This document shows positions 29,376-37,545 of a DNA stretch of 64,000 nt, piece by piece. Source of the DNA: Terriglobia bacterium. GTDB taxonomy: Bacteria; Acidobacteriota; Terriglobia; Bryobacterales; Bryobacteraceae. Both the position numbers and the translations under genes were made by a program. Under the pieces are notes generated by a model that made no database searches, had not been told where the DNA came from, and saw nothing but the letters and a program-made list of their open reading frames with translations. Each line of letters opens with the position of its first letter. Position 1 is the first letter of the stretch. The stretch is taken from the NCBI GenBank assembly GCA_025358575.1, contig JANYJA010000134.1, forward strand, positions 1 to 64,000, given 5' to 3'.

Positions 29376-29975
29376 ATGTTCCTGAAAATTTTGTCGCATC
29401 CGGTGTTTAGCTCGCTCAATTTCTATATGCCGATGATTGTCGATCTTTCACATCCTCTGATCATGCTGGCGGGCGAGAACGGGTCCGGCAAATCTACGCT
29501 GCTGCACTCCATTCAGTACGCGCTCAAGGGCGAAAAAGTGGATGGTTTCGCTTACACGCTCGATCCCGGCGGAGTCCAGATTGATAAGACGTTCCTGTTT
29601 GACGCGGAACAACATAACCCGCGCACGCAGTTGGAATATTTCAAAGAGCAGCCCGAAATGCTGGAGTTTTTGCAGATGGCCAGCCACGGTCAGGTGATGC
29701 TTTCCATGTTCCGGCAAAACTTTCCCGCCCTTCCGGACGGCACCACTCTGCTGCTCGACGAACCAGAGATGGCGCTTTCCACCTCCAATCAGAGGCGTGT
29801 CCTCAAGATGATGCTGGAGTTGGTGGATCGAAAGAAATTCCGCATCGTTTGCGCGACACATTCGCCGGTTTTAGTCGACGCGCCTGAAACCTACGTGATC
29901 AATCTCGACAACCATGTGAACCGCACTATTGTGGACGAGACTCTCGGAGTGGAAGGCAGCAGCACGATCCAGTAA
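29376..29975 (+). CDS. compact P-loop ATPase (AAA/ABC-like)
   Basis: 199 residues, small for this fold. Walker A GENGSGKSTLL is at 34-44, the signature-like SHGQVMLSMFRQNF precedes Walker B GTTLLLDEPEMALS, and the switch His is in VCATHSPVLVDAP. This layout is that of the single-domain ATPases related to the OLD/RecF/SMC branch (AAA_21 type), which lack long coiled coils. No nuclease or membrane domain is attached. It ends 2 bases before the convergent MPN-TonB gene and is likely cotranscribed with prlC. A role in DNA or phosphate metabolism is possible but not shown. Confidence 0.8.
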   Translation: MFLKILSHPVFSSLNFYMPMIVDLSHPLIMLAGENGSGKSTLLHSIQYALKGEKVDGFAYTLDPGGVQIDKTFLFDAEQHNPRTQLEYFKEQPEMLEFLQMASHGQVMLSMFRQNFPALPDGTTLLLDEPEMALSTSNQRRVLKMMLELVDRKKFRIVCATHSPVLVDAPETYVINLDNHVNRTIVDETLGVEGSSTIQ

Positions 29976-29977
29976 CA

Positions 29978-31198
29978 CTATCTTGGCTCGAAGCGGAAGT
30001 GCGCGACTACCTGGCTCTCTACCGGCTTGCCTTTGATGGTGGCGGGCTCGAAGTTCCACCGAGTTGCCGTACCGAGCACGATATTGCGAAGCTGCGCGTC
30101 GCTGTGCTTCGAGAGAAGTTCGATTTCGGAGACACGACCGTTCTTGGCGACGGTTAGTTTGACGTCAACCGGCGTCGGCCCGGTTAGCTCGCGAGCGATG
30201 CTGCTCGGCAGGATTGGCTTGGGATCGTGAATAGGCTTTGCAGGAACGAAATCGCCACCGCCCTTGCGGTGACGCTGTAGTTGTGAAAGCAGCGGGACTC
30301 GGTGGAAGGTCCTGCTGACTGCGGATTCGCTAACTGGTTCGAGAGCCATTCCTGTCTTGACTGCGAGAGCCACCTCGTGTTTGGGGCGTAAGACTGGCCG
30401 AAATGGCCGTCGGACGGGGGGGCGGATGTCGGTTCGCGGCTCGGTTACAGCGAGAACTTCTTCCGGGCTTTCTCTGAAAAAAGGCACACTTTGGGCACTG
30501 GCCTTTGTTTCAGTCGCAGCACTTGTCACCTTCTCGGGCACGCGATTGTTCCACCATGGAATGACGACGGCAGCCAGCGCGCCTGCGGCAAATGGAACTA
30601 GCAGAAGTGCCGATCGGGATGACGTTTTCTTTTGGGGCAAAGGAGCCGAAACGGCGTTCGGCTGAATGCTGACCTCTTGGTCGGCGAGCAAGCTGGGCTC
30701 AAACGGGAACGGGAGATAGGTCTGCTTCCGGTTGATCTCTCCTTCTTCCCAAAAAAAGAAGCCGGCCTGGGGCGGAGTGTCAGGACGGATCAGCAGGAAA
30801 ACCTGCGACGGTTTTGCGAAATAATCACGCGCCAACATGTCGTCATGTTCGTCCAGGTATAGACCCGGCCGGGTATGCGTTCGAAAGTAACCGACTACTT
30901 GTAAAGCGTCTGGTTTGTTGATTTTAGAGATATCCCGCTGAAGTCCGACACGGTCATGGGTAGAAAGATTGAACGAAGCTCCCCGGCGATGTTCGCTTGG
31001 CACCAACTGGAAGTCGTGGATCTCCACCACATCACCGTGGGTCTTACCAAGAAGAAGTCCGCCAATCTCCATCTGCCGGCCTTCAATTATCGGTGCCTGC
31101 GAGATTTCGTTGCGCAATCGCGTGACCCAATCGAGATAAACATCCACGGGAAAGGGACTGATTCCGACGCCCCAGCGGTAGCACGATGCAGCGGGCAT
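29978..31198 (-). CDS. MPN(JAMM)-like / transmembrane / TonB-carboxyl-terminal fusion
   Basis: 406 residues in three parts. Residues about 20-170 resemble a JAB1/MPN domain: Glu44 in QMEIGGLLLG and VVGYFRTHTRPGLYLDEHDD. The canonical metal motif HxHx10D is incomplete, since the first His is Arg106; His108 and Asp119 remain. One membrane helix at about 196-216 (SALLLVPFAAGALAAVVIPWW region) follows. A Pro/Arg-rich linker leads to a TonB carboxy-terminal domain at about 340-406 (PVDVKLTVAKNGRVSEIELL..ATRWNFEPATIKGKPV). The MPN part would be cytoplasmic and the TonB part periplasmic. Function unknown; a transmembrane link is inferred. Confidence 0.75.
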   Translation of the reverse strand: MPAASCYRWGVGISPFPVDVYLDWVTRLRNEISQAPIIEGRQMEIGGLLLGKTHGDVVEIHDFQLVPSEHRRGASFNLSTHDRVGLQRDISKINKPDALQVVGYFRTHTRPGLYLDEHDDMLARDYFAKPSQVFLLIRPDTPPQAGFFFWEEGEINRKQTYLPFPFEPSLLADQEVSIQPNAVSAPLPQKKTSSRSALLLVPFAAGALAAVVIPWWNNRVPEKVTSAATETKASAQSVPFFRESPEEVLAVTEPRTDIRPPVRRPFRPVLRPKHEVALAVKTGMALEPVSESAVSRTFHRVPLLSQLQRHRKGGGDFVPAKPIHDPKPILPSSIARELTGPTPVDVKLTVAKNGRVSEIELLSKHSDAQLRNIVLGTATRWNFEPATIKGKPVESQVVAHFRFEPR

Positions 31199-31237
31199 AA
31201 TGCTCTCAAGGAAGCAATTTGCGGACCGAAGGGCAGA

Positions 31238-31314
31238 TGGTGGGCACGAGCAGATTCGAACTGCTGACCTGTCGCTTAGGAGGCGGCCGCTCTATCCATC
31301 TGAGCTACGTGCCC
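31238..31314 (-). tRNA. tRNA-Arg (CCT)
   Basis: Cloverleaf on the minus strand: acceptor GGGCACG pairs with CGTGCCC, D arm GCTC..GAGC, anticodon loop CTCCTAA with anticodon CCT (arginine), T arm AGCAG-TTCGAAT-CTGCT and encoded CCA. The anticodon stem GCCGC/GCGAC has one C-A mismatch at positions 28-42. The first ten tRNA bases overlap the end of purD. Confidence 0.95.
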
Positions 31315-32546
31315 AACTGCGCACTATTGTAGCGGGTTACGCCTCGTCGGCCAATGTCGGTCCGGAAATGCATGCCATCGAAGTGGATTGGCCGTACTCC
31401 TTGGTAGGCGGCGTCGATCGCCGCGGGAAGAGTGGAGCCGGACGCGGTGACTCCTACAACTCGCCCGCCAGCGGTTTCGATGTTGGCGCTCCCCATTCGG
31501 GTTCCCGCATGGAAGACAACACCGTCGGATTTATCGATCCCCGAGATTGCGATCCCCGTGGCGAAGGTGCCGGGATAGCCGCCCGCGGCGAGCACCACGC
31601 AGACGGATGGATCTGGCGACCAATCGAGCTTGACTTCGCGAAGGCGGCGTTGGGCTGTTGCCAGGAGAACTTCGGCAAAGTCACTGCGAAGACGATGCAT
31701 CAATGGCTGCGTTTCAGGGTCGCCCAGGCGCACGTTGAATTCGAGAACCTTGGGGCCGTCCGCGGTTAGCATCAGGCCGGCGTAGAGGAAGCCCGCGAAT
31801 CCGGTCGCGTCGACAGTGGGGCGAATTACAGTGTTGAGAACCTGCTCGGTTTGAGCTGGCGTGAGCAGCGAGGAGTCGCTATAAGCTCCCATCCCGCCGG
31901 TGTTGGGGCCTTCATCATTATCGAAAACGCGCTTATGATCCTGGGCGGGCTCGAGAGAGCAGGCGTCTCGGCCGTCGCAGATTGCGATGAAACTGACTTC
32001 TTCGCCGGTCAGAAACTCTTCTATCACGAGATTAGGACCGAGAAACGGCAGTGCGGCGAGGGCTTCTGGGCGATTCCGCGCGATCACGACGCCTTTGCCG
32101 GCGGCCAATCCGTCAGCTTTCAGAACGACCGGATAGGTAAAGTGGTCCAGCGCCGCGAGTGCCTCGGATTGAGAAACAGTGTTCAGGAACGCGGCAGTGG
32201 GGATGTGAAGCTTCTGGAAGAAGCTTTTCGCATAGATTTTGCTGCCTTCGAGGCGCGCCATCTCAGCGTTCGGGCCCACGATGAGGCGGCTTGCGGCCTG
32301 AAAAGCGTCGACCACACCGGCGACAAGCGGAACTTCCGGGCCGACCACCGTCAAATCGGGATCGATTTCGTTGGCGGCGGCTACAAGCGACGCAGGCGAG
32401 AGATCCGTGACGGGAAGGCATGTCGCGATTTGGGCGATTCCGGGGTTCCCAGGCGCTGCGTACAACTTCTTCACGGAAGGGCTTTGCGCCAAGCGCCAAG
32501 CGAGCGCATGTTCGCGGCCGCCGCCGCCGATAATCAGAATCTTCAC
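31305..32546 (-). CDS. purD: phosphoribosylamine-glycine ligase (GARS)
   Basis: 413 residues from the GTG at 32546, where the family sequence [19 protein letters not shown] begins; the frame is open further upstream but that part lies in mnmG. ATP-grasp enzyme of purine synthesis: joins glycine to phosphoribosylamine. Visible motifs are [49 protein letters not shown] and [15 protein letters not shown]. Its stop codon TAG (31305-31307) lies at bases 8-10 of the downstream tRNA-Arg. It starts 10 bases from the divergent mnmG. Confidence 0.95.
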   Translation of the reverse strand: MKILIIGGGGREHALAWRLAQSPSVKKLYAAPGNPGIAQIATCLPVTDLSPASLVAAANEIDPDLTVVGPEVPLVAGVVDAFQAASRLIVGPNAEMARLEGSKIYAKSFFQKLHIPTAAFLNTVSQSEALAALDHFTYPVVLKADGLAAGKGVVIARNRPEALAALPFLGPNLVIEEFLTGEEVSFIAICDGRDACSLEPAQDHKRVFDNDEGPNTGGMGAYSDSSLLTPAQTEQVLNTVIRPTVDATGFAGFLYAGLMLTADGPKVLEFNVRLGDPETQPLMHRLRSDFAEVLLATAQRRLREVKLDWSPDPSVCVVLAAGGYPGTFATGIAISGIDKSDGVVFHAGTRMGSANIETAGGRVVGVTASGSTLPAAIDAAYQGVRPIHFDGMHFRTDIGRRGVTRYNSAQLGT

Positions 32547-32556
32547 AGAGAATACA

Positions 32557-34350
32557 ATGATATCAATGCAGGAAAAGCTCGATGTGATCGTGGTTGGCGC
32601 AGGCCACGCTGGGTGCGAGGCGGCGCGGGCGTGCGCGCGCATGGGCCGGCGCACGGCTATGATCACGATGAACGTCGATCTGATCGCGCAGATGTCTTGC
32701 AATCCGGCTATCGGCGGCATAGCCAAGGGTCACTTGGTTCGCGAAATTGACGCTCTCGGCGGAGTTATGGGCGAGGTTACGGACGCTGTCGGCATCCAGT
32801 TCCGGCTTCTCAATACAAGCCGCGGACCGGCGGTGTGGTCACCGCGGGCGCAATGCGACAAGAAGCAGTATCGCGTCCACATGAAAACTGTGTTGGAGCG
32901 CGAGCCGAATTTGAAGATCAAGCAGGGCGAGGTGGCGTCGCTGCTGATTGAAGGCGGTCGCGTCTTGGGCGTGTTGTTGCGCGATGGGCGGGAGCTGAGG
33001 GCGGGTGCCGTAATCATTACAACCGGCACATTTCTCAACGGGTTAGCGCACATTGGGGAGCAGACGATCACGTGCGGGCGCAACGGCGAAGCGCCGTCAC
33101 AACTGCTCGGTCATCAATTGCGGTCGATCGGACTGAATTGGACGCGCCTGAAAACCGGCACACCGCCGCGGCTCGATGGCCGAACCATTGATTGGACGCA
33201 GTTTACGCCGCAACCGGGCGATACGGAGCCCACGCCGTTCTCCTTCATGACCGAGCGCATCACGCAGACGCAGATCGAGTGCCACCTGGGGTACACCTCG
33301 GCGGAGACGCAACGCGTGATCCTCGACAGTATTGCCCGGTCTCCGCTATATAGTGGGCAGATTGAGGGGGTTGGCCCAAGATATTGCCCATCGATCGAAG
33401 ATAAGTTCGTCAAATTCCCCGATAAGACTAGGCACCAGATCTTTCTTGAACCCGAGGGCTTAGATACACACGAAATATACGTCAACGGCATGTCGACAAG
33501 CATGCCGATCGACGTGCAGGCCGCGATGGTGGCATCTATTCCGGGGCTGGAGCATGCCGAGATGATTCGGCCAGGCTATGCCATCGAGTACGATGCAATC
33601 GACCCGCGCGAACTGGATCATCGGCTGGAAGTCAAAAAGTTGCCGGGGTTATATCTAGCGGGGCAAATCAACGGGACCTCAGGTTACGAGGAGGCCGCGT
33701 GCCAGGGCCTGGTAGCGGGGATCAACGCAGCCGGGGCGCAGATGGAGATTGGGCGTTCGGAGGGGTACATCGGAATTCTGATTGACGACTTGATCACGAA
33801 GGGGGCGGACGAGCCGTATCGGATGTTTACGTCCCGGGCCGAGTTCCGGCTGCATCTGCGTATTGACAACGCCGATGAGCGCTTGACGCCGATGGGCCGG
33901 CGGGTGGGTCTGGTGTCGGATGAGCGGTGGGCTGTATTCCAGCGCAAACAAGCCCAAAAAGAGAGACTTTTCGAGGCGCTGCGCGGTCATGCCAACGGGA
34001 TTTGGTTAAAAAGGACCGAATCTCGTATTACCGATATTGCGCCGTGGGTTCGAGAGGCGTTGGGCGAAGAGTCGGAACGGGGCGTTCTGGCGACGGTGGA
34101 AACGGAGATTAAGTATGCGGGCTATTTGGACCAGCAGAAGAGGCAGATCGACCGATTGAAGGGGTCGGGCGGGCGCACAATTCCGGCCAGCTTTTCCTAC
34201 AAGGCAATCCCGGGGCTATCGCGTGAAGTTGGCGAGAAGTTAGCGCGGGTGCAGCCCGGAACCTTGGGCCAAGCGGCGAGAATTCCTGGGGTTACGCCGG
34301 CTGCGGTGGCAATTCTTGACGTTTATTTGAGTTTGGCGCATGTTTCGTGA
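32557..34350 (+). CDS. mnmG: tRNA uridine-5-carboxymethylaminomethyl modification enzyme MnmG (GidA)
   Basis: 597 residues from the ATG at 32557; a second ATG three codons on is possible. With MnmE it modifies the wobble uridine of several tRNAs. The FAD dinucleotide motif [14 protein letters not shown] is at the start, followed by [38 protein letters not shown], and near the end the active-site Cys segment [13 protein letters not shown] and helical MnmE-binding domain. It is the first gene of the classic mnmG-rsmG-parA-parB row and overlaps rsmG by 11 bases. Confidence 0.96.
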   Translation: MISMQEKLDVIVVGAGHAGCEAARACARMGRRTAMITMNVDLIAQMSCNPAIGGIAKGHLVREIDALGGVMGEVTDAVGIQFRLLNTSRGPAVWSPRAQCDKKQYRVHMKTVLEREPNLKIKQGEVASLLIEGGRVLGVLLRDGRELRAGAVIITTGTFLNGLAHIGEQTITCGRNGEAPSQLLGHQLRSIGLNWTRLKTGTPPRLDGRTIDWTQFTPQPGDTEPTPFSFMTERITQTQIECHLGYTSAETQRVILDSIARSPLYSGQIEGVGPRYCPSIEDKFVKFPDKTRHQIFLEPEGLDTHEIYVNGMSTSMPIDVQAAMVASIPGLEHAEMIRPGYAIEYDAIDPRELDHRLEVKKLPGLYLAGQINGTSGYEEAACQGLVAGINAAGAQMEIGRSEGYIGILIDDLITKGADEPYRMFTSRAEFRLHLRIDNADERLTPMGRRVGLVSDERWAVFQRKQAQKERLFEALRGHANGIWLKRTESRITDIAPWVREALGEESERGVLATVETEIKYAGYLDQQKRQIDRLKGSGGRTIPASFSYKAIPGLSREVGEKLARVQPGTLGQAARIPGVTPAAVAILDVYLSLAHVS

Positions 34351-34927
34351 GCTGCTTTCGCGGCAGGCGGAGCATATTCCCGAGCTCACGCAAGGACAGC
34401 AAGGCCAACTGGAGCGGCATTTCAAACTACTGTTGAAGTGGAATTCCAAGCTGAACCTATCGGCAGTAAGGACGGAAGCTGAGATTGTGGAGCGGCATTT
34501 TGCGGAATCGCTGTTTTTAGCAGCGCGTATGCCGGAAGGGCCATATTCGGTCGCCGATTTGGGGTCAGGGGCGGGGTTTCCGGGTGTTCCGGTGGCAATT
34601 GTTCGGGCCAATTGCGCCGTGACACTAATCGAGTCTCATCAACGGAAGGCGGTATTTTTGAAGGAAGTGGCAAGGGACCTGGAGAATGTCAAGGTTGTGG
34701 CGAAGAGATCCGACGCGGTGGGTGGACGTTTCAACTGGATGGTGTCGCGGGCGGTAAGTGCCGACGATATCGGGAATTTCGCAAGTGATCGATGCGCCAT
34801 TCTAGCGGGCGAAGAGCTCGCGCTTGAGAACTACTCATTTTCGGACCCGATCAAAATGCCATGGGGCAATCAGCGATACCTTTGGTTCGGGACCAATGTT
34901 TCACGTGAAACATTCTCACCGTGTTAG
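34340..34927 (+). CDS. rsmG: 16S rRNA m7G527 methyltransferase RsmG (GidB)
   Basis: 195 residues. SAM-binding motif [17 protein letters not shown], the [17 protein letters not shown] segment before it, and [12 protein letters not shown] after it identify RsmG, which methylates G527 of 16S rRNA. The product is slightly short at the carboxy terminus compared with the usual 205-240. Its last codons (NVSRETF) contain a perfect parS site. It overlaps mnmG and is followed after 11 bases by parA. Confidence 0.94.
   Translation: MFRELLSRQAEHIPELTQGQQGQLERHFKLLLKWNSKLNLSAVRTEAEIVERHFAESLFLAARMPEGPYSVADLGSGAGFPGVPVAIVRANCAVTLIESHQRKAVFLKEVARDLENVKVVAKRSDAVGGRFNWMVSRAVSADDIGNFASDRCAILAGEELALENYSFSDPIKMPWGNQRYLWFGTNVSRETFSPC
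34897..34912. other. parS centromere site
   Basis: TGTTTCACGTGAAACA is the exact 16-bp palindromic consensus bound by chromosomal ParB. It lies inside the end of rsmG, 26 bases before the parA start, so it may serve both as a segregation centromere and as a control site for parAB. It is about 27 kb from dnaA. Confidence 0.95.
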
Positions 34928-34938
34928 GCTAGGACGGT

Positions 34939-35718
34939 TTGGCCAAAGTCATCGCTGTCACGAATCAAAAAGGGGGCGTAGGGAAGACCACTACGGCCAT
35001 CAATCTTGCCGCTTCACTCGCGGCGAACGACATCAAGATTCTCCTCATCGACTCCGATCCCCAGGGGAATGCGACCAGCGGACTCGGAATAGAAAAGTCT
35101 CCCGACAAAACCAGTTTGTACGATGTTCTATTGGGTGGAGCGCCAATGTCTTCGGCCATCGTCCCTACCGAGTTGGAGGGGCTTTTTCTGCTCCCTGCCG
35201 ACAAGAATCTCGTCGGAGCCAACCTGGAGATGGTGGGCGCACAAAAAAGAGAATTTTTGCTTCGGGACCGGCTTACGTCCGTTCGCAACGAGTACCGTTT
35301 CGTCATCATCGACTGCCCGCCGTCTTTGGATCTGCTCACTTTGAATGCCCTGCTCGCCTCCGATTCGGTTTTAGTTCCGATCCAGTGCGAATTCTTCGCG
35401 CTAGAAGGCGTTTCCCAGTTGATGGATACAATTGATCGAATCCGTGACTCGTTCAAGCACCCACTCGCGATGGAGGGAATTCTTCTCACGATGTACGATG
35501 AGCGGACGAACCTGACCAAACAGGTAGCAGCCGATCTGCGAGAATTCTTTGGCTCCGATGTGCTGCGAACCGTTATTCCGCGAAGTATTCGGCTGGCGGA
35601 AGCTCCCAGTTTCGGTAAACCTATTATTTTGTACGATGTAAAGTCAAAAGCGGCTGAGAGCTATATCCAGTTGGCTAAGGAAATTCTGTCCCATGACGCA
35701 AAAAAGGGCCCTCGGTAA
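34939..35718 (+). CDS. parA: chromosome partitioning ATPase ParA (Soj)
   Basis: 259 residues from the TTG at 34939, preceded by AGGACGG as ribosome-binding site. The deviant Walker A KGGVGKTTTAINLAASLA with its signature Lys is at about 11-20, Walker B-like VIIDCPPSLDLLTLNAL and DSDPQGNATSGLG follow. It binds DNA as an ATP dimer and moves ParB-parS complexes. parB overlaps it by 26 bases. TTG is required because no ATG or GTG precedes the KVIAVTNQKGG start. Confidence 0.95.
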   Translation: MAKVIAVTNQKGGVGKTTTAINLAASLAANDIKILLIDSDPQGNATSGLGIEKSPDKTSLYDVLLGGAPMSSAIVPTELEGLFLLPADKNLVGANLEMVGAQKREFLLRDRLTSVRNEYRFVIIDCPPSLDLLTLNALLASDSVLVPIQCEFFALEGVSQLMDTIDRIRDSFKHPLAMEGILLTMYDERTNLTKQVAADLREFFGSDVLRTVIPRSIRLAEAPSFGKPIILYDVKSKAAESYIQLAKEILSHDAKKGPR

Positions 35719-36568
35719 GGGTCTCCACTCGCTAATCCCGTCGAAGCCCGTTCCGCCTCCGCCTCCGCCTGCGGTTGAGGCGGGCACACAGATTACGGAA
35801 CTACCGATTGACCAGATCCACGTCAACCCGAACCAGCCGCGGAAAGAATTCGATGTTGAACCCCTTGAGGAGCTGGCTCGCTCGATCCAAGCGAACGGTG
35901 TCATTCAGCCGCTGATCGTCCGAAAGCACGGTGAGCACTACGAGCTAATCGCGGGAGAGCGCCGGCTGCGTGCGGCGGCTTTGGCCGGCTTGACCCGGGT
36001 CCCCGTGGCGTTGAAGGAAGTCGCCGATGACAAAGTGCTCGAGGTGGCGATCATTGAGAACATCCAGCGCGAGGACCTCAATCCAGTTGAGCTAGCCGTG
36101 GCCTTCGCGCGGATGAGCCAGGATCTTGGATTGAGTCACGAAGAGATTGGGGTGCGCACCGGTAAGGATCGTGCAACCATCACTAACTCTCTTAGATTGT
36201 TACAGTTACCTGCTGACCTGTTGAGCTTGTTAGCGGGACGAAAGATATCGGCTGGGCATGGTCGGGCGATTTTGAAACTGACCAGCGAGGATGACCAACG
36301 GCAACTGGCGCGGGAGGTTATTGAAAGGGGGCTCTCAGTGCGTGACACGGAGCGCATCGCGGCCGCTTTTTCCGAGCCCGAGAAGCCGAAGCCCGAGCCA
36401 GCGCCAGTCGACCCGAACGTGAGAGCCGCGATCGACGAACTTGAGCGTGCGCTTGGGACAAAGGTGCGGATCGTGGAGCGGGGCACGGGTCGAGGAAGAA
36501 TTGAAATCGAGTATTATTCCCAGGAAGAGCTTCACCGGATTTATGGGATTATTGGGGGTAATCCCTAG
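35693..36568 (+). CDS. parB: chromosome partitioning protein ParB (Spo0J)
   Basis: 291 residues. It binds parS, spreads with CTP and loads condensin. The amino-terminal box (ALGKGLHSLIP) that contacts ParA is present, then a poly-Pro linker, the NPNQPRKEFD motif, GERRLRAAALAG (CTP-binding region), IENIQREDLNPVE and the helix-turn-helix ATITNSLRLLQLP. A basic linker and dimerisation domain complete it. It overlaps the end of parA and converges with the methyltransferase, which it overlaps by 20 bases. Confidence 0.96.
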   Translation: MTQKRALGKGLHSLIPSKPVPPPPPPAVEAGTQITELPIDQIHVNPNQPRKEFDVEPLEELARSIQANGVIQPLIVRKHGEHYELIAGERRLRAAALAGLTRVPVALKEVADDKVLEVAIIENIQREDLNPVELAVAFARMSQDLGLSHEEIGVRTGKDRATITNSLRLLQLPADLLSLLAGRKISAGHGRAILKLTSEDDQRQLAREVIERGLSVRDTERIAAAFSEPEKPKPEPAPVDPNVRAAIDELERALGTKVRIVERGTGRGRIEIEYYSQEELHRIYGIIGGNP

Positions 36569-37499
36569 GTCGAGCGGGCCTGGATATGGCGCGAACTATC
36601 GTCGTCGCGAGAATTTCAGCTGGGATCATTTGAAAATGCGGGGCAAGAGGGAACGCGGCGTTCAGTGCTTGCAGGCTGCGGGAGTCGATATGGTTGTCCC
36701 AGGCTAGGATTTCCTGGTGGCATTCGCGGTACAGGGCTTCGAAATCTGTCACTCGCATGCGATTGTGATATGCGAACTGGTTGTCCGCGCGATGCGCCCA
36801 CTCTATGTCATTGAATCGCAAGAAGTTAATCGCAGAGATTGACTTATCATCGTGGGAGAAGTGGTCGGAAGGGTCAATGTGGTGACAGGCGACGCCATCG
36901 GGCGAAAGCACTCGGCTTCCCTCATTTAGAATCGCGGCTAGCACAGGGCGCGGAATGTGTTCAAACACCGTATAGGAGATCTGTAAGTCGATTGAAGCGG
37001 CGGGGAGCCCGGTTTGGGCGGCATCGGCGGGCGCCCGATAGTCGATTCGAGCTTCGCGCATGAGTTCCGCGGCGTCGCGAATCTGCGCCAGCCGGTCTAG
37101 TTTGGGATCAAGCTCGGAAGCGGGGACGGCGGGCAGAAAGATCTGGCGAATGCGGTCCCGGTCTCGGCGAAGTGCAGCGACGGACTGCATGAGAAGTTCG
37201 GCTTTTAGATAAGGATGCAGGTCGACAGTGACGATGGGTCCCGCGCCGCACAAGTAAAGTCCGAGCGGCATGTCGATGCGTCGGCCTGTGCCGACTTCGA
37301 GCACGCGTGCGCCGCGGATTTCAAATCCGATTCCGCGCAGTTCAGTGACTATTTCGACGGTTGCTTCCCACATCTGGGTGGGATCGGCGGGATGCCGCAG
37401 GGCGCCGAATTGGCGCTGCAACCAATAGTATGCGGCTTCCTGGCCAGCCGGCAATGCGGCGCAAAGGCGCTGAATTGCGGACTTCAATTGCCAGTTCAA
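36549..37499 (-). CDS. SAM-dependent methyltransferase
   Basis: Class I fold: motif I GARVLEVGTGRRIDMPLGLYL, acidic residue in VTVDLHPYL and motif IV region IDLQISYTVFEHIP. The final part (SDHFSHDDKSISAINFLRF) resembles methyltransferases linked to sugar or polyketide chemistry. I chose the TTG at 37499, because AAGGAGG stands 11 bases before it; an ATG at 37547 shares two bases with the asnB start on the other strand and has no ribosome-binding site. From TTG the product is 316 residues. Substrate unknown; its position beside asnB suggests a small-molecule or glycan role. Confidence 0.8.
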   Translation of the reverse strand: MNWQLKSAIQRLCAALPAGQEAAYYWLQRQFGALRHPADPTQMWEATVEIVTELRGIGFEIRGARVLEVGTGRRIDMPLGLYLCGAGPIVTVDLHPYLKAELLMQSVAALRRDRDRIRQIFLPAVPASELDPKLDRLAQIRDAAELMREARIDYRAPADAAQTGLPAASIDLQISYTVFEHIPRPVLAAILNEGSRVLSPDGVACHHIDPSDHFSHDDKSISAINFLRFNDIEWAHRADNQFAYHNRMRVTDFEALYRECHQEILAWDNHIDSRSLQALNAAFPLAPHFQMIPAEILATTIVRAISRPARPRDYPQ

Positions 37500-37545
37500 G
37501 CTGTCGATTTCCTCCTTGGCGGGAATTTCACAGTAGCATAGAGCC

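Noticed and set aside
30760-30780. GC-rich inverted segment in the MPN-TonB gene as a terminator
   Set aside because: It is inside a coding region and has no T-run; stem is short.
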